DNA of 55,875 nucleotides from an uncultured Oscillospiraceae bacterium (GCA_934565415.1 CAKTHQ010000013.1:1-55875), one strand, 5' to 3'. Shown: positions 16,036 to 25,186, counted from the first letter of the stretch. Made by a program: numbers and translations. Notes: generated from the sequence alone by a model not told the origin.

Positions 16036-17094
16036 TCACTTCGCCATTTTCAGCTTTTCCGCCTGGTCGGCGGTGGCAAGGGCGTCGATGATTTCATCCA
16101 GGTCCCCATCCATAAAGGCGTCGATTTTATAAAGGGTCAGCCCCACCCGGTGGTCCGTCACCCGGCCCTGGGGAAAATTATAGGTACGGATGCGCTCATT
16201 GCGCATACCGGTGCCTACCTGACTGCGGCGCAGGCCCGTAACCTGGCTGTCTAAGCGCTCCTGCTCCTGCTCGTAGAGCTTGGAGGCCAGCATCCGCATA
16301 CATTTTTCCCGGTTCTGGACCTGGCTCCGCTCTTCCTGGCAGGATACCACAATGCCGGAGGGCTTGTGAATCAGCCGGACGGCGGAGCTGGTTTTGTTGA
16401 CGTGCTGGCCGCCGGCGCCGGAAGCCCGGTAAACCTGCATTTCGATATCGGCGGGATTCAGCTGCACATCCACCGCTTCCATTTCCGGCAGCACCGCCAC
16501 GGTGGCCGTAGAGGTGTGGACCCGGCCGCCGGACTCCGTCTCCGGTACCCGCTGGACCCGGTGGACCCCGGACTCATACTTCATCCGGGAGTAGGCCCCC
16601 CGGCCGTTGATGACAAAGTCCGCCTCCTTTACGCCCCCAAGCTCCGTTTCGTTGTAGTTCATAAGCTCCACGGTCCAGCCCTTGGCAGCGGCATACATGG
16701 AGTACATCCGGAACAGGCTGTGGGCAAACAGGGCGCTTTCCTCCCCGCCCACGCCGCCCCGGATTTCCACAATGACGCTCTTCTCGTCGTTAGGGTCCTT
16801 GGGCAGAAGCAAAATCTGCAGCTCCCGGTAGAGCCGCTCCTTGTCCTCCTTGGCGGAAGCAAAGGTCTGCTGGCAGAGCTCCTTCATCTCCGGGTCCGCC
16901 ATCAGCTCCTGGGCATCCTCCATTTCCCGCACAGCCCGATTGTAAGCGTGGAAGCTTTCCACAATGGGCTCCAGGTCGTTTTTTTCCCTTAGGAGCTTGG
17001 CCGCCTTTTGGGGGTCGGCATAAAAATCCGGCTGTTCTGATTTGGCGCACAGCTCTTCATAGCGGCTCGCCACCGCATTCAGCTTTTCCAGCAT
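16036..17094 (-). CDS. prfA: Peptide chain release factor 1
   Basis: 352 aa. Recognises UAA and UAG and triggers peptide release. The catalytic GGQ is at residues 228-230 inside SGAGGQHVNKTSSAVR. The stop-codon recognition tripeptide position reads PET (184-186, in VQRVPETES), where RF1 normally has PxT; this supports RF1 rather than RF2. No in-frame UGA for programmed frameshifting is seen, also consistent with RF1. It lies between rlmA and tsaE. No prmC methyltransferase is visible beside it. Confidence 0.97.
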   Translation of the reverse strand: MLEKLNAVASRYEELCAKSEQPDFYADPQKAAKLLREKNDLEPIVESFHAYNRAVREMEDAQELMADPEMKELCQQTFASAKEDKERLYRELQILLLPKDPNDEKSVIVEIRGGVGGEESALFAHSLFRMYSMYAAAKGWTVELMNYNETELGGVKEADFVINGRGAYSRMKYESGVHRVQRVPETESGGRVHTSTATVAVLPEMEAVDVQLNPADIEMQVYRASGAGGQHVNKTSSAVRLIHKPSGIVVSCQEERSQVQNREKCMRMLASKLYEQEQERLDSQVTGLRRSQVGTGMRNERIRTYNFPQGRVTDHRVGLTLYKIDAFMDGDLDEIIDALATADQAEKLKMAK

Positions 17095-17151
17095 CCCCGT
17101 TCTCCTTCCATTGCAAATTTTTCCGGTATGGCTCCCCGAAAACGGGGAATC

Positions 17152-17949
17152 TTATTTTCGGTAGACATTCAGTACGCAGCTGGCCCGGTCCTGTAAAACC
17201 TCCGTCTCCTTCAGCCGCTCCGCCCCCGCCTTTCCGATGCGGAACAGGTGGGGCGTCATGGAAAACAGCTGGGGGATCTGCTCCCCGCGGAGGGTAAAGT
17301 CAAAGGCAATGTGCTCCGATCGGATCAGGGTCAGGCCGGGGTATTCCCTGGTGGGCTCCTTTTCCTTGTGGGTCAGTTGGTCGTAGATGATGGATTTCAG
17401 GCCCAGCAAATGGTCCTCCTCCGCCACCACCTGGATATAAAGGCCATTAGGGGCCAGAACCCGGCAAAATTCCTCCGGCAGGGTCAAAGCAAAGAGGCTT
17501 GTAAGCAGGCCCACGCTTTGGTCCTTTACCGGTAAGTGTGCCGCCGTGGCGCACAGCCAATTGGGCCCCTTGTACCGGCCTGCGGCCCAGCGCACCGCCT
17601 CCTTGGAAATGTCCACACCGGTCAGCGGCAGGCCCAGGGCCTGGGATAAATGGGCGCAGTAGTACCCTTCCCCGCAGCCCACATCCAGGATTTCCCCGGA
17701 AGCACCTTCCTCCCCGGCAACCCTGATCAGAGTCTCCAGAATGGGGGCATAGGTGCCAGTATCCAAAAAGGCCCGCCGGGACAGCACCTGCTCCCGGGTG
17801 TCCCCGGGATCCTGGGAATGCTTCTGCTGGACAGGCAGCAGATTCACATATCCCTGCCGGGCAATATCGAAGCTGTGTTTATTCTCGCAGGCAAGCGAAT
17901 GTTCCTGCCGGTACAGACATTTGCCGCAAATGGGGCAGCAAAGCTCCAT
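17152..17949 (-). CDS. rlmA: 23S rRNA (guanine-N1)-methyltransferase, RlmA family
   Basis: 265 aa. A zinc-binding N-terminal module (C5, C8, C21, H25 in CPICGK...ACENKH) precedes HSFDIARQGYVNLL, the RlmA signature. A SAM-binding motif ILDVGCGEGYY follows. RlmA enzymes methylate G745 or G748 in helix 35 of 23S rRNA; the G748 type (TlrB) gives tylosin resistance. Which base is modified cannot be told here. It has a strong promoter and leads the operon through prfA, tsaE, tsaB and upp. Confidence 0.92.
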   Translation of the reverse strand: MELCCPICGKCLYRQEHSLACENKHSFDIARQGYVNLLPVQQKHSQDPGDTREQVLSRRAFLDTGTYAPILETLIRVAGEEGASGEILDVGCGEGYYCAHLSQALGLPLTGVDISKEAVRWAAGRYKGPNWLCATAAHLPVKDQSVGLLTSLFALTLPEEFCRVLAPNGLYIQVVAEEDHLLGLKSIIYDQLTHKEKEPTREYPGLTLIRSEHIAFDFTLRGEQIPQLFSMTPHLFRIGKAGAERLKETEVLQDRASCVLNVYRK

Positions 17950-17984
17950 CGGTGCCCCCCCTCCTTTTCCGTTTTCATCCGAAT

Positions 17985-18013
17985 ATCATACCCGATTTTG
18001 GTGCGTGCGTCAA
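17985..18013 (-). promoter_or_regulatory. Predicted promoter of the rlmA-prfA-tsaEB-upp operon
   Basis: Minus strand: TTGACG, 17 bp, TATGAT, about 35 nt before the rlmA ATG and followed by GGAGGGGGG. Confidence 0.75.
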
Positions 18014-18160
18014 GAAAATGTGCAATGCACAATTGCCCGATTTTCCGGCAATTACGAAATGTGAATTGCCCAATCCCATTTTTGAGATACGAACCGGCTG
18101 TAACCATACCCCCAATTGCCAATTGCGAATTTGTTAAAACCTCATCTCAAGGAGTTTCCC

Positions 18161-18823
18161 ATGAAAAGATTCTTTTCCATACTTCTCCTTTTATCTCTCC
18201 TGATTCTCCCCGTCTCGGCCCAGGCGCCTGCAATTGCCCTGACCTTTGATGACGGGCCCTCCGGACGATTTACCCGGCGGCTTCTGGACGGACTCCGGGA
18301 GCGGGAAGTAAAGGCCACCTTTTTTCTGTGCGGCTACCGTATCAAAGATTACCCCGGGCTGGCGGAACGGATGGTGGAGGAGGGCCATGAAATCGGCTGC
18401 CACGGCTTCAGCCACGGCTCCATGGAGGCCATGAGCCGCCGGGACATTGCCGAGGAGATTACCGCCACCCTGGCCCTTCTGCCGGAAAATGCCAGGGTCC
18501 GTTTTTTAAGGCCTCCTGGAGGTGCCAGCAGTGCTTCCGTCAGGCAAGTGGCCAAAGCCAAGCAAATGCCAATCCTTTGCTGGTCCGTAGACCCCAGGGA
18601 CTGGGCCGTTCATGATGCAGGCGTGGTCAAGGCCCAGGTGGTAAACGCCGTCAAGGACGGGGATGTGGTACTGCTGCACGATATGTCCTCTTCCTCCGTC
18701 TCTGCAGCCCTGGCCATTATCGACACCTTAAAGGCCCGGGGCTTCCGGTTCGTCACCGTCTCCCAGCTGGCGGGCGGAAAAAACCTGCGGCCCGGAGAAA
18801 TTTATTATGCCTTTCCGAGATAA
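18161..18823 (+). CDS. Secreted polysaccharide deacetylase (NodB homology domain)
   Basis: 220 aa. A signal peptide is evident (MKRFFSILLLLSLLILPVSA, cleavage probably after AQA). The carbohydrate esterase 4 motifs are present in order: LTFDDGP (catalytic and metal Asp), HGFSHGSM (metal His-x3-His), RPPGG, and VLLHDM near the C terminus. It would deacetylate a GlcNAc-containing glycan, perhaps peptidoglycan, outside the membrane. ATG 18161 follows AAGGAG; the earlier in-frame ATG lacks a binding site. It is a lone gene. Confidence 0.92.
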   Translation: MKRFFSILLLLSLLILPVSAQAPAIALTFDDGPSGRFTRRLLDGLREREVKATFFLCGYRIKDYPGLAERMVEEGHEIGCHGFSHGSMEAMSRRDIAEEITATLALLPENARVRFLRPPGGASSASVRQVAKAKQMPILCWSVDPRDWAVHDAGVVKAQVVNAVKDGDVVLLHDMSSSSVSAALAIIDTLKARGFRFVTVSQLAGGKNLRPGEIYYAFPR

Positions 18824-18828
18824 AGCAA

Positions 18829-18853
18829 GCAGAGCCGGAAAAACCGACTCTGC
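18829..18853. terminator. Shared convergent terminator-like hairpin
   Basis: GCAGAG-C-CGG / CCG-A-CTCTGC around an A5 loop lies in the 36-nt gap between the convergent deacetylase and O-antigen-ligase-like genes. T runs are weak on either side. Confidence 0.55.
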
Positions 18854-18859
18854 CGCGAT

Positions 18860-20173
18860 TTATGCGGTCTCCCGTGTTCCCCAGGCCCACAGGTAGCCGC
18901 CGGTCAAAATAAACAGGTCACCCAGGTGGACGGTGCAAAACAGGAATGGCTCCATAATGCCGATGGGCAGCATACACAGCACAAACAGTGCCAGCACCAG
19001 CTGCGCCTTGTTCCGGCAGAACAGAAATACCCGCGCCAGCGCAATCAGAATTTCCGCCGTCAGAATCAGGGAAAGCAGAAGCCCCGGGATCCCCAGGTAT
19101 ACCAGCATTTCCAGCCAGGAATTGTGGGAATGGGCCATATCCTCCCGGATATTCTTCCGGAACTGGCTGGTGCCGAAAATCCGCAGCTCCCGGTTATTCT
19201 TTACCGCATCCAGCACAATTTTCCAGGTTTCCGTCCGGCCGTTGAGGGAGCCCATATCCTCCTTCAGGGACCCCTGATTGGTGACCCCGTCGGTGATATA
19301 GCCCTGGTCGTTAATGTGGAATTCCGCCCCGGAGGCCTCCAGCTGACCGATCAGGTGCTGATTATTGGCATTGTAAACGGCCTCCGAAAGACCAAACAGT
19401 GCGGCTGCGGCGGCAATTCCCACCAGAGCCCAGGCAATCCGTTTTTGGATGCTGCCCTGCCCAAGGGCAAAAAAAGCAGTTCCCGCCACAAAGGCGCAGA
19501 GCACCAGCACCACCGTTCGGGAGTGGGTCATGCTGATAAAAAGAAACTGTACAACCGCAAAGGCCAGAAGCGCCGCCCTCTGCCAGAGCTTCCTTGCCAG
19601 GAAGCACCCTGCCACGCAAAGTGCAATGCCCGTAAACATTATCACGGCAAATATAATGGGGTTCCACAGCGGGTTCATCCGGGCCCCGGACCAATACACA
19701 CATTCCTGCATTGCTCCCGGCACCAGGTTCAAAAACAGCAGCAACGCCCAGAAGCACAGATAGCCGCATACGCCCAGCGTCAGTACGCCGGCCCCTTTCA
19801 GCCCTTGGCAGCTTTTCTCATCCTGCATCAAGGCGCCAAAGGGCAGCAGTACCAGAAACCGCTGCACAAACACCCCCAGATACTCCCTGGGCTCCCCAAA
19901 AAGGCCGTGGAAGTACTTGGCAATCACCGCCCAGCCCACCAGGGCAATGCCAAGCCCCAGGTGCCATTTGGCGGTTTTGGACATAGGCCGCCGAATGGCC
20001 AGGGCCAAAAAGGTCAGCGCCGCCACGGTCTGAATGGGAGAGGTGTAGGGCTGAAGCTTTGCAACATTGTTCATGTACACCATCATATGCAGATCCGTGC
20101 AGAAGGTACACAGCATACACAGGAGGAAGCACAGCGTCTTCCTCTTTTGCGCATCCATTGATTTTTGTATCAT
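18860..20173 (-). CDS. O-antigen ligase/polymerase-like membrane protein
   Basis: 437 aa with about ten hydrophobic segments. The large extracytoplasmic loop ends in AHSHNSWLEMLVYLGIPG, the motif (H-x-H-N) of the O-antigen ligase (WaaL/Wzy_C) superfamily. It probably transfers or polymerises an undecaprenyl-linked glycan at the outer face of the membrane. No other glycan genes are adjacent, so it is an orphan. The start is ATG 20173 behind a consensus promoter; a longer reading would begin upstream of that promoter's -10 box. Confidence 0.78.
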   Translation of the reverse strand: MIQKSMDAQKRKTLCFLLCMLCTFCTDLHMMVYMNNVAKLQPYTSPIQTVAALTFLALAIRRPMSKTAKWHLGLGIALVGWAVIAKYFHGLFGEPREYLGVFVQRFLVLLPFGALMQDEKSCQGLKGAGVLTLGVCGYLCFWALLLFLNLVPGAMQECVYWSGARMNPLWNPIIFAVIMFTGIALCVAGCFLARKLWQRAALLAFAVVQFLFISMTHSRTVVLVLCAFVAGTAFFALGQGSIQKRIAWALVGIAAAAALFGLSEAVYNANNQHLIGQLEASGAEFHINDQGYITDGVTNQGSLKEDMGSLNGRTETWKIVLDAVKNNRELRIFGTSQFRKNIREDMAHSHNSWLEMLVYLGIPGLLLSLILTAEILIALARVFLFCRNKAQLVLALFVLCMLPIGIMEPFLFCTVHLGDLFILTGGYLWAWGTRETA

Positions 20174-20201
20174 TTTATCCCGGTCCTTTGATGTTTTTTC
20201 T

Positions 20202-20230
20202 ATTTTACCCGATTGGGGCGGTAATGTCAA
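20202..20230 (-). promoter_or_regulatory. Predicted promoter of the O-antigen-ligase-like gene
   Basis: Minus strand: TTGACA, 17 bp, TAAAAT, immediately after the transketolase terminator. Confidence 0.75.
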
Positions 20231-20241
20231 AGGAAATCCCC

Positions 20242-20272
20242 AAAAAGCGGGGCTGCCAAACGGCAGTCCCGC
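20242..20272 (-). terminator. Terminator after the transketolase genes
   Basis: Minus strand: GCGGG-A-CTGCC / GGCAG-C-CCCGC with a 4-nt loop, followed by TTTTT. Confidence 0.9.
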
Positions 20273-20287
20273 AAACTATACTCAGGC

Positions 20288-21229
20288 TTACTTGCCCAGC
20301 AGAGCCTTGGTCTGAGCCACGATGTTGTCCGCGCACAGGCCGAAGGCCTTCAGCAGGGCGGCAGCGGGGCCGGAGTGGCCGAACTCGTCGTTGACGCCGA
20401 TGCGCTTGACGGGCACGGGGTAGTGCTCACTCAGGCAGCTGCAAACAGCCTCTCCCAGGCCGCCGATGATATTGTGCTCTTCGACGGTAACAATCTTGCC
20501 GCACTTCTTGGCAGCGGCCAGGACCAGCTCCTCGTCCAGGGGCTTGATGGTGGCCATGTTGATGACCATAGCGTCGATGCCCTGTTCTGCCAGAGCCTTG
20601 CCGGCCTCGATGGCCTCGGGGACCATAATACCGGTGGCGATGATGGCAACATCCTTGCCGTCCTTCAGCACCTCGCCCTTGCCGATTTCAAAGTGGTAGC
20701 CCTCCTCATGGAACACGGGGGTAGCGGCACGGCCGAAACGCATATACACGGGGCCTTCCATCTTGTAGGCGGCCTTGACCATAGCCCGGGCCTCCACATC
20801 GTCGGCGGGGCACATGACGGTCATGCCGGGGATGGTACGCATCAGGGCGAAGTCCTCGCAGCACTGGTGGGAAGCGCCGTCCTCACCAACGGAGATACCG
20901 CCGTGGGTAGCGCCGATCTTCACGTTCAGGTGGGGGTAGCCCACGGTGTTGCGGATCATTTCGTAAGCGCGGCCGGCAGCGAACATGGCAAAGGTCGCGG
21001 CAAAGGGCACCAGGCCCATGGTGGACAGACCGGCGGCCACATTGACCATGTTGGCCTCCTGAATGCCGCAATCGAAGAAGCGATCGGGATGGGCCTTCTT
21101 AAAGGTACCGGTCTTGGTGGCACCGGCCAGGTCCGCATCCAGGACCACAATGTTGTCGTACTCGTCGCCCAGCTCCTTCAGAGCATTGCCGTAGCTGTCA
21201 CGGGTTGCAATTTTCTTTACGTCTGCCAT
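20288..21229 (-). CDS. Transketolase, C-terminal subunit
   Basis: 313 aa, containing the pyrimidine-binding and C-terminal domains of transketolase. Visible features: RFFDCGIQEANMVNVAAG (the catalytic Glu that activates the thiamine diphosphate pyrimidine), GATHGGISVGEDGASHQ and the C-terminal domain after VAIIATG. It needs the N-terminal subunit encoded directly upstream (3-nt gap). The non-oxidative pentose phosphate role interconverts sugar phosphates. Two-gene transketolases are normal in Clostridia and archaea, so this is not a frameshift. Confidence 0.95.
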   Translation of the reverse strand: MADVKKIATRDSYGNALKELGDEYDNIVVLDADLAGATKTGTFKKAHPDRFFDCGIQEANMVNVAAGLSTMGLVPFAATFAMFAAGRAYEMIRNTVGYPHLNVKIGATHGGISVGEDGASHQCCEDFALMRTIPGMTVMCPADDVEARAMVKAAYKMEGPVYMRFGRAATPVFHEEGYHFEIGKGEVLKDGKDVAIIATGIMVPEAIEAGKALAEQGIDAMVINMATIKPLDEELVLAAAKKCGKIVTVEEHNIIGGLGEAVCSCLSEHYPVPVKRIGVNDEFGHSGPAAALLKAFGLCADNIVAQTKALLGK

Positions 21230-21232
21230 GAT

Positions 21233-22084
21233 TTAGCCCTCCTCAATCGCACTGCGGGCTGCGGCCAGCTCGGCCATACCCTGTGCGTATTCCTCATCGT
21301 TAGGTGCCTTGCCGTGCCAGCCGGCCTGGTTCTCCATGTAGGAAACACCCTTGCCCTTGACGGTGGTCATCAGGATGGCGGTGGGCTTGCCGGTGCCGTG
21401 GTTGGCATGGAAGAAGTTCATAGCCTTCTCAATGTCGTCGAAGTCGTGGCCGTTGATGCAGATGACATTGCAGCCGAAAGCCTCAAACTTCTTATCCACG
21501 GGAGCGGTATTCATAACATCGCAGGTGCGGCCGTCGATCTGCAGGCCGTTCAGGTCGGCGATGATGCACAGGTTGTCCAGATGATAGTGGGCAGCAAACA
21601 TGGTAGCTTCCCAGATCTGGCCCTCGGCCAGCTCGCCGTCGCCCAGGACGGAGTAGACGTTGATGTCCTTATTCAGGAACTTGGCGCCCTTGGCCATACC
21701 GGCAGCGGCGGACAGGCCCTGGCCCAGAGAGCCGGTGGACATATCGATGCCGGGAACGGTATTCATATTGGGATGGCCCTGGAGATAGGAGTCGATGTGG
21801 CGCAGAGTGGCCAGGTCCTCCACAGGGAAGTAGCCCCGGTTGGCCAGAGCGCTATACAGGCCGGGCGCGGTATGGCCCTTGGACAGGACAAAACGGTCCC
21901 GATCGGCCCACCTGGGGTTCTTGGGGTCGATGCGCATTTCCTTGAAGTACAGATAGGTAAACATATCCGCAGCGGACAGGCTTCCGCCGGGATGGCCGGA
22001 CTTGGCGCCGTGGGTAGCGGTCAGAACGCCTTCACGCACCTTGACAGCCTCCAGCTGGAGCTGCTTTCTTTCTTCTGAGGTCAT
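21233..22084 (-). CDS. Transketolase, N-terminal (ThDP-binding) subunit
   Basis: 283 aa. The thiamine diphosphate motif GDGELAEGQIWEA...LNGLQIDG is present (GDG...NG form), and the substrate-site histidines occur in KSGHPGGSLS and LSKGHTAPGLY. It ends where a full-length transketolase would continue into the second domain. A consensus promoter is upstream. It forms a heteromer with the next gene's product. Confidence 0.95.
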   Translation of the reverse strand: MTSEERKQLQLEAVKVREGVLTATHGAKSGHPGGSLSAADMFTYLYFKEMRIDPKNPRWADRDRFVLSKGHTAPGLYSALANRGYFPVEDLATLRHIDSYLQGHPNMNTVPGIDMSTGSLGQGLSAAAGMAKGAKFLNKDINVYSVLGDGELAEGQIWEATMFAAHYHLDNLCIIADLNGLQIDGRTCDVMNTAPVDKKFEAFGCNVICINGHDFDDIEKAMNFFHANHGTGKPTAILMTTVKGKGVSYMENQAGWHGKAPNDEEYAQGMAELAAARSAIEEG

Positions 22085-22146
22085 AGTTATTTACACACCC
22101 TTCTTTGAATGGTCATAAAACGCAGGCTTTCGCCGCATCTACAGTG

Positions 22147-22175
22147 ATTATACATGATATTACGCGAATAATCAA
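22147..22175 (-). promoter_or_regulatory. Predicted promoter of the transketolase genes
   Basis: Minus strand: TTGATT, 17 bp, TATAAT, with a ~60-nt leader before the ATG. Confidence 0.75.
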
Positions 22176-22215
22176 GGGTACGGCTTGTTGAAATTCCCTG
22201 CCGTTTATGTTCGTT

Positions 22216-24606
22216 TCAGCCCTTCAGCCTTGCGCAGAGCTTCAGCACATTCTCCGCCGACCGTTGGACCTCCCCCAGGGTAATTCCGTCCTGACGCTTC
22301 AGGGATTCCAGCAGGGACGGGTCCATGGTGGGATCCTCAAAGGCTACGCTTCCGGGCATCAATACATCCACCTGAGCCCGGACCCGGTATGCGTCATTCG
22401 TAAGCGCCGGAAAATCCGGGTCCGCGCAGGGCTGCATCCACCAGTCCGTCATTACAAGGCCGTCGTAGCCCCATTCCTGCCGGAGGATGCCGGTACACAG
22501 GTCATACTGGTAGTGGGCCCAAAGGCCGTTAATCTGGTTGTAGGAGCTCATCAGCGTCAGGGGGCAGGCGTTCGCAATGCAGATTTCAAAGCCCTTCAGA
22601 TAGATTTCCCGCAGAGCCCGCTGAGACACCCGGGAATCGTTCCGGTTCCGGTTCTCCTCCTGGTTGTTGCAGGCAAAATGCTTGATGCAGGCACTGCGGC
22701 CCGGCACGGACTGAATGCCCCTTACCATGGCGGCGGCCATCAGGCCTGTGAGCAGGGGGTCCTCGGAGTAATATTCAAAGTTCCGGCCGCACAAGGGGTC
22801 CCGGTGGATGTTCATGCCCGGTCCCAGCAGAATATCCGAGCCCTTGCGGACCATTTCTTCCCCAAACAGGTGTCCCAGAGCTTCCACCTGATCCGGGTCC
22901 CAGGAGCTGGCCAGGGCCGTGCCGCAGGGAAGCAGCGCCGTATAGTAGCGCACCCGGATGCCGGAGGGGCCATCGGTAGTGGTGACCGTGGGCACGCCCT
23001 TTTCCCGGAGGGAGGGCACGGTGCCCCCCAGCATTCCGGCGTTTCCCGCGGTGCCGAAGGGGCTGTCCATCAGGCCCTCGCCTTTGGTCAGGCTGTTCAG
23101 CTCCCCGGGGGTCAGCTGGGCAATAAACTCCCGGAGGGTGGCATTTCCGTCGCACACATCCCGGAAGGCAATTCCCTTGTCCCCGGTAAAGGGGATATCC
23201 TCAGGCAGGTCTGCCAATACCCGCTCCTTCCGCCGGTTCTCCGCCCGGGGCACCGGCTCAAACGCGGCAGTCAATTTCCCGTCTTCCAGCCTGGGGTGGA
23301 GCCTTGGGAAGTCCACCGCCGGGCTGCACCGGCTTTCCAGCTGCTCTGCAACCAGCAGGTCCTTTAAAAATTCCTTGGCCACCGGCTCCGCGCTGCGGAC
23401 ATCCGTGCCCACATAGGCCTCGTATACCCCGGGCTCCAGCACATAGGCATAGGGGTGGCCGGTAATCCCGGAATCATCAAAAGAGGCCAGCTCCGATAGA
23501 TTCACATCCAGGTACAGGCTCTCGCTCTCCCCGGGCTGCAAAAGCCGGGTTTTTGCAAAATCCGCCAGGACTCTTTCGGGCTTTCCCAATTTCCCTTGGG
23601 GGGCCCGGACATAAGCCTGAACCACCTGCCGCCCCGGCCGGTCTCCAATGTTTGTAACCTTCACCCGGAGCTGCCAGCCCAGGTCCCATTCCGTTTCCTG
23701 GGTTTCCACCCGGAATTTCGTATAGGTCAGGCCGAAGCCGAAGGGATAGAGCACCTTGTCTTTCGCCAGGGTCTCGTAGTACCGGTAGCCCACATAGATA
23801 TCTTCCCGGTATTCGTTATAGTCCTGATCCCCAAAATGGCCGCAGGTAGGGGCATCCCCGTAGTGCCGGACGATGGTATCCGTCAGGTGGCCGCCGGGCT
23901 CCCGGTCCCCGTAGAGAATGTCAACGATGGCATTGCCGGATTCCATGCCGCCCTGGAAGGCATATACCAGGGCGCTGATGGGGTACTCCTCCGTCCAGCT
24001 CAGGTCGATGATGTTGCCTGCGTCTATTACCACTACCGTCTTTGCAAAGGCCTCCGTCACCCGGGAAAGAAGATTCCTTTCCTCCTCCGTCAGGTAGTAG
24101 CCCCCGGGCCGGAGCTTGTTGTCCATGGCCTCGCCCATGGCCCGGCCCAGAAGCACCACTGCCGTCTCGCTCTTTTTTGCGGCAGAAACAATCTGCTCAT
24201 CGCTCAAAGGCATTTCCGGGTGGAAGCTGGGCCACTGAGCCCAGAGACTAGGGGCCTCTTGATGGCTCTCGCACCAGGCTTTGCAGGCATCCGCCAACGC
24301 CCGGTCAAAGCATACATTCCCGCTTCTCAGGGCATCCATAGGGCTCACCAGATAGTTGGCGTTCACATCTCCGCCAGAGCCGTAGCCCACATAGAAATAG
24401 TCATTCTGCACCCGGCCGAACCAGGCGGTGCTGCCGTCCTTTTTCAGCGGCAATACCCCGTCGTTTTTCAGCAAAACAATGCCGTCTGCTGCCGCCGCCC
24501 GGCAAGCCCGGCTCATCTCCTCCACCGGATGCGGCTGTCCCAGAACCGCCTGACCGATAGCCTGGGCCAGGTCCTCCGGGGCCATGGTATGCTCGTTTTC
24601 TGTCAT
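22216..24606 (-). CDS. Glycoside hydrolase family 3 beta-glycosidase, circularly permuted domain order
   Basis: 796 aa, with no signal peptide, so probably cytoplasmic. The family's (alpha/beta)6 domain comes first (IVLLKNDGVLPL near residue 45, then GGYYLTEEERNLL and YPFGFGLTYTKF), followed by a fibronectin-like domain (to ~410). The TIM barrel is at the C-terminal end (from ~500: TTTDGPSGIRV, ACIKHFACNNQE, GYDGLVMTDWW). The usual GH3 order is barrel first. The nucleophile Asp is expected in LVMTDWW. Reversed-order GH3 beta-glucosidases are known from Ruminococcus and Butyrivibrio. The likely substrate is a beta-gluco- or xylo-oligosaccharide. The gene is monocistronic with its own promoter. 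Confidence 0.93.
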   Translation of the reverse strand: MTENEHTMAPEDLAQAIGQAVLGQPHPVEEMSRACRAAAADGIVLLKNDGVLPLKKDGSTAWFGRVQNDYFYVGYGSGGDVNANYLVSPMDALRSGNVCFDRALADACKAWCESHQEAPSLWAQWPSFHPEMPLSDEQIVSAAKKSETAVVLLGRAMGEAMDNKLRPGGYYLTEEERNLLSRVTEAFAKTVVVIDAGNIIDLSWTEEYPISALVYAFQGGMESGNAIVDILYGDREPGGHLTDTIVRHYGDAPTCGHFGDQDYNEYREDIYVGYRYYETLAKDKVLYPFGFGLTYTKFRVETQETEWDLGWQLRVKVTNIGDRPGRQVVQAYVRAPQGKLGKPERVLADFAKTRLLQPGESESLYLDVNLSELASFDDSGITGHPYAYVLEPGVYEAYVGTDVRSAEPVAKEFLKDLLVAEQLESRCSPAVDFPRLHPRLEDGKLTAAFEPVPRAENRRKERVLADLPEDIPFTGDKGIAFRDVCDGNATLREFIAQLTPGELNSLTKGEGLMDSPFGTAGNAGMLGGTVPSLREKGVPTVTTTDGPSGIRVRYYTALLPCGTALASSWDPDQVEALGHLFGEEMVRKGSDILLGPGMNIHRDPLCGRNFEYYSEDPLLTGLMAAAMVRGIQSVPGRSACIKHFACNNQEENRNRNDSRVSQRALREIYLKGFEICIANACPLTLMSSYNQINGLWAHYQYDLCTGILRQEWGYDGLVMTDWWMQPCADPDFPALTNDAYRVRAQVDVLMPGSVAFEDPTMDPSLLESLKRQDGITLGEVQRSAENVLKLCARLKG

Positions 24607-24641
24607 CGTGCTGCCTCCCTTTTTTTCTGGAATCTGCTTCC

Positions 24642-24670
24642 ATTATAAAAGGCCGCCCAGGGAAATGCAA
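24642..24670 (-). promoter_or_regulatory. Predicted promoter of the GH3 gene
   Basis: Minus strand: TTGCAT, 17 bp, TATAAT, about 35 nt before the ATG with GGGAGG. Confidence 0.75.
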
Positions 24671-24701
24671 CCACATTTTGTACATTTTATCCAATTGTCC
24701 A

Positions 24702-24730
24702 TTGCATTTTGGAGAATGCTATGGTATTTT
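24702..24730 (+). promoter_or_regulatory. Predicted promoter of the MgtC-like gene
   Basis: TTGCAT, 17 bp, TATTTT on the + strand, divergent from the GH3 promoter. CAATTGTCCATTG just upstream (24693-24705) matches a word in the element at 24-148. Confidence 0.5.
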
Positions 24731-24767
24731 GTTTGTATCCACTTTGGCTTACAAAGGAGTCCTTGGC

Positions 24768-25172
24768 ATGAATAATGAGTTCATCTATATATTGCGCATC
24801 ATTGTTGCCTCCCTCTGCGGCGCCCTGATCGGTCTGGAGCGGGAAAAGCGGGGGAAGCGGGCAGGGCTGCGGACCCATATTATTCTGGCCGCCAGCTCCG
24901 CTTTGATGATGCTGGTATCCAAATACGGCTTTGGCGACATTTCCAACAGTATGGATGTGGATGCTTCCCGGATTGCCGCGGGTATGATTGCTTCCATCGG
25001 CTTTCTTGGCATCGGCGTTATCCACTACGACGACAAGAGCACCGTGGGGCTGACTACCTCCGCAGGGCTTCTGGCTACGGTGGCCATCGGACTGACCATC
25101 GGCGCCGGAATGTACATCGTCGGCATTTTTACCGCCGTTTTCATCGCCGTTTTACAGGCGCTTACCCCATAA
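24768..25172 (+). CDS. MgtC/SapB-family membrane protein, short form
   Basis: 134 aa with about four hydrophobic segments. ALIGLEREKRGKRAGLRTH is the MgtC/SapB signature, and GFLGIGVI...VGLTTSAGLLATVAIG completes the membrane domain. The C-terminal ACT-like cytosolic domain of longer MgtC proteins is absent. MgtC proteins are tied to magnesium homeostasis and inhibition of F-type ATPase in pathogens; the role of short forms is unclear. ATG 24768 follows AAAGGAG. It is a lone gene ending at a bidirectional terminator. Confidence 0.9.
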   Translation: MNNEFIYILRIIVASLCGALIGLEREKRGKRAGLRTHIILAASSALMMLVSKYGFGDISNSMDVDASRIAAGMIASIGFLGIGVIHYDDKSTVGLTTSAGLLATVAIGLTIGAGMYIVGIFTAVFIAVLQALTP

Positions 25173-25186
25173 ACCTATAAAGGCGC

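Noticed and set aside
17952..18160. Third intact copy of the CAATTG-type element
   Set aside because: Only scattered AATTGCC words and a small hairpin are present; arms do not pair across the region, so it is at most a degenerate relic.
20375..22078. 567-aa open frame on the plus strand
   Set aside because: Antisense shadow of the transketolase subunits; Gly/His/Val-rich with no recognisable domain.
20288..22084. Transketolase as a frameshifted single gene
   Set aside because: The two halves have a 3-nt gap, separate start codons and complete domain boundaries; two-gene transketolase is normal in this group.
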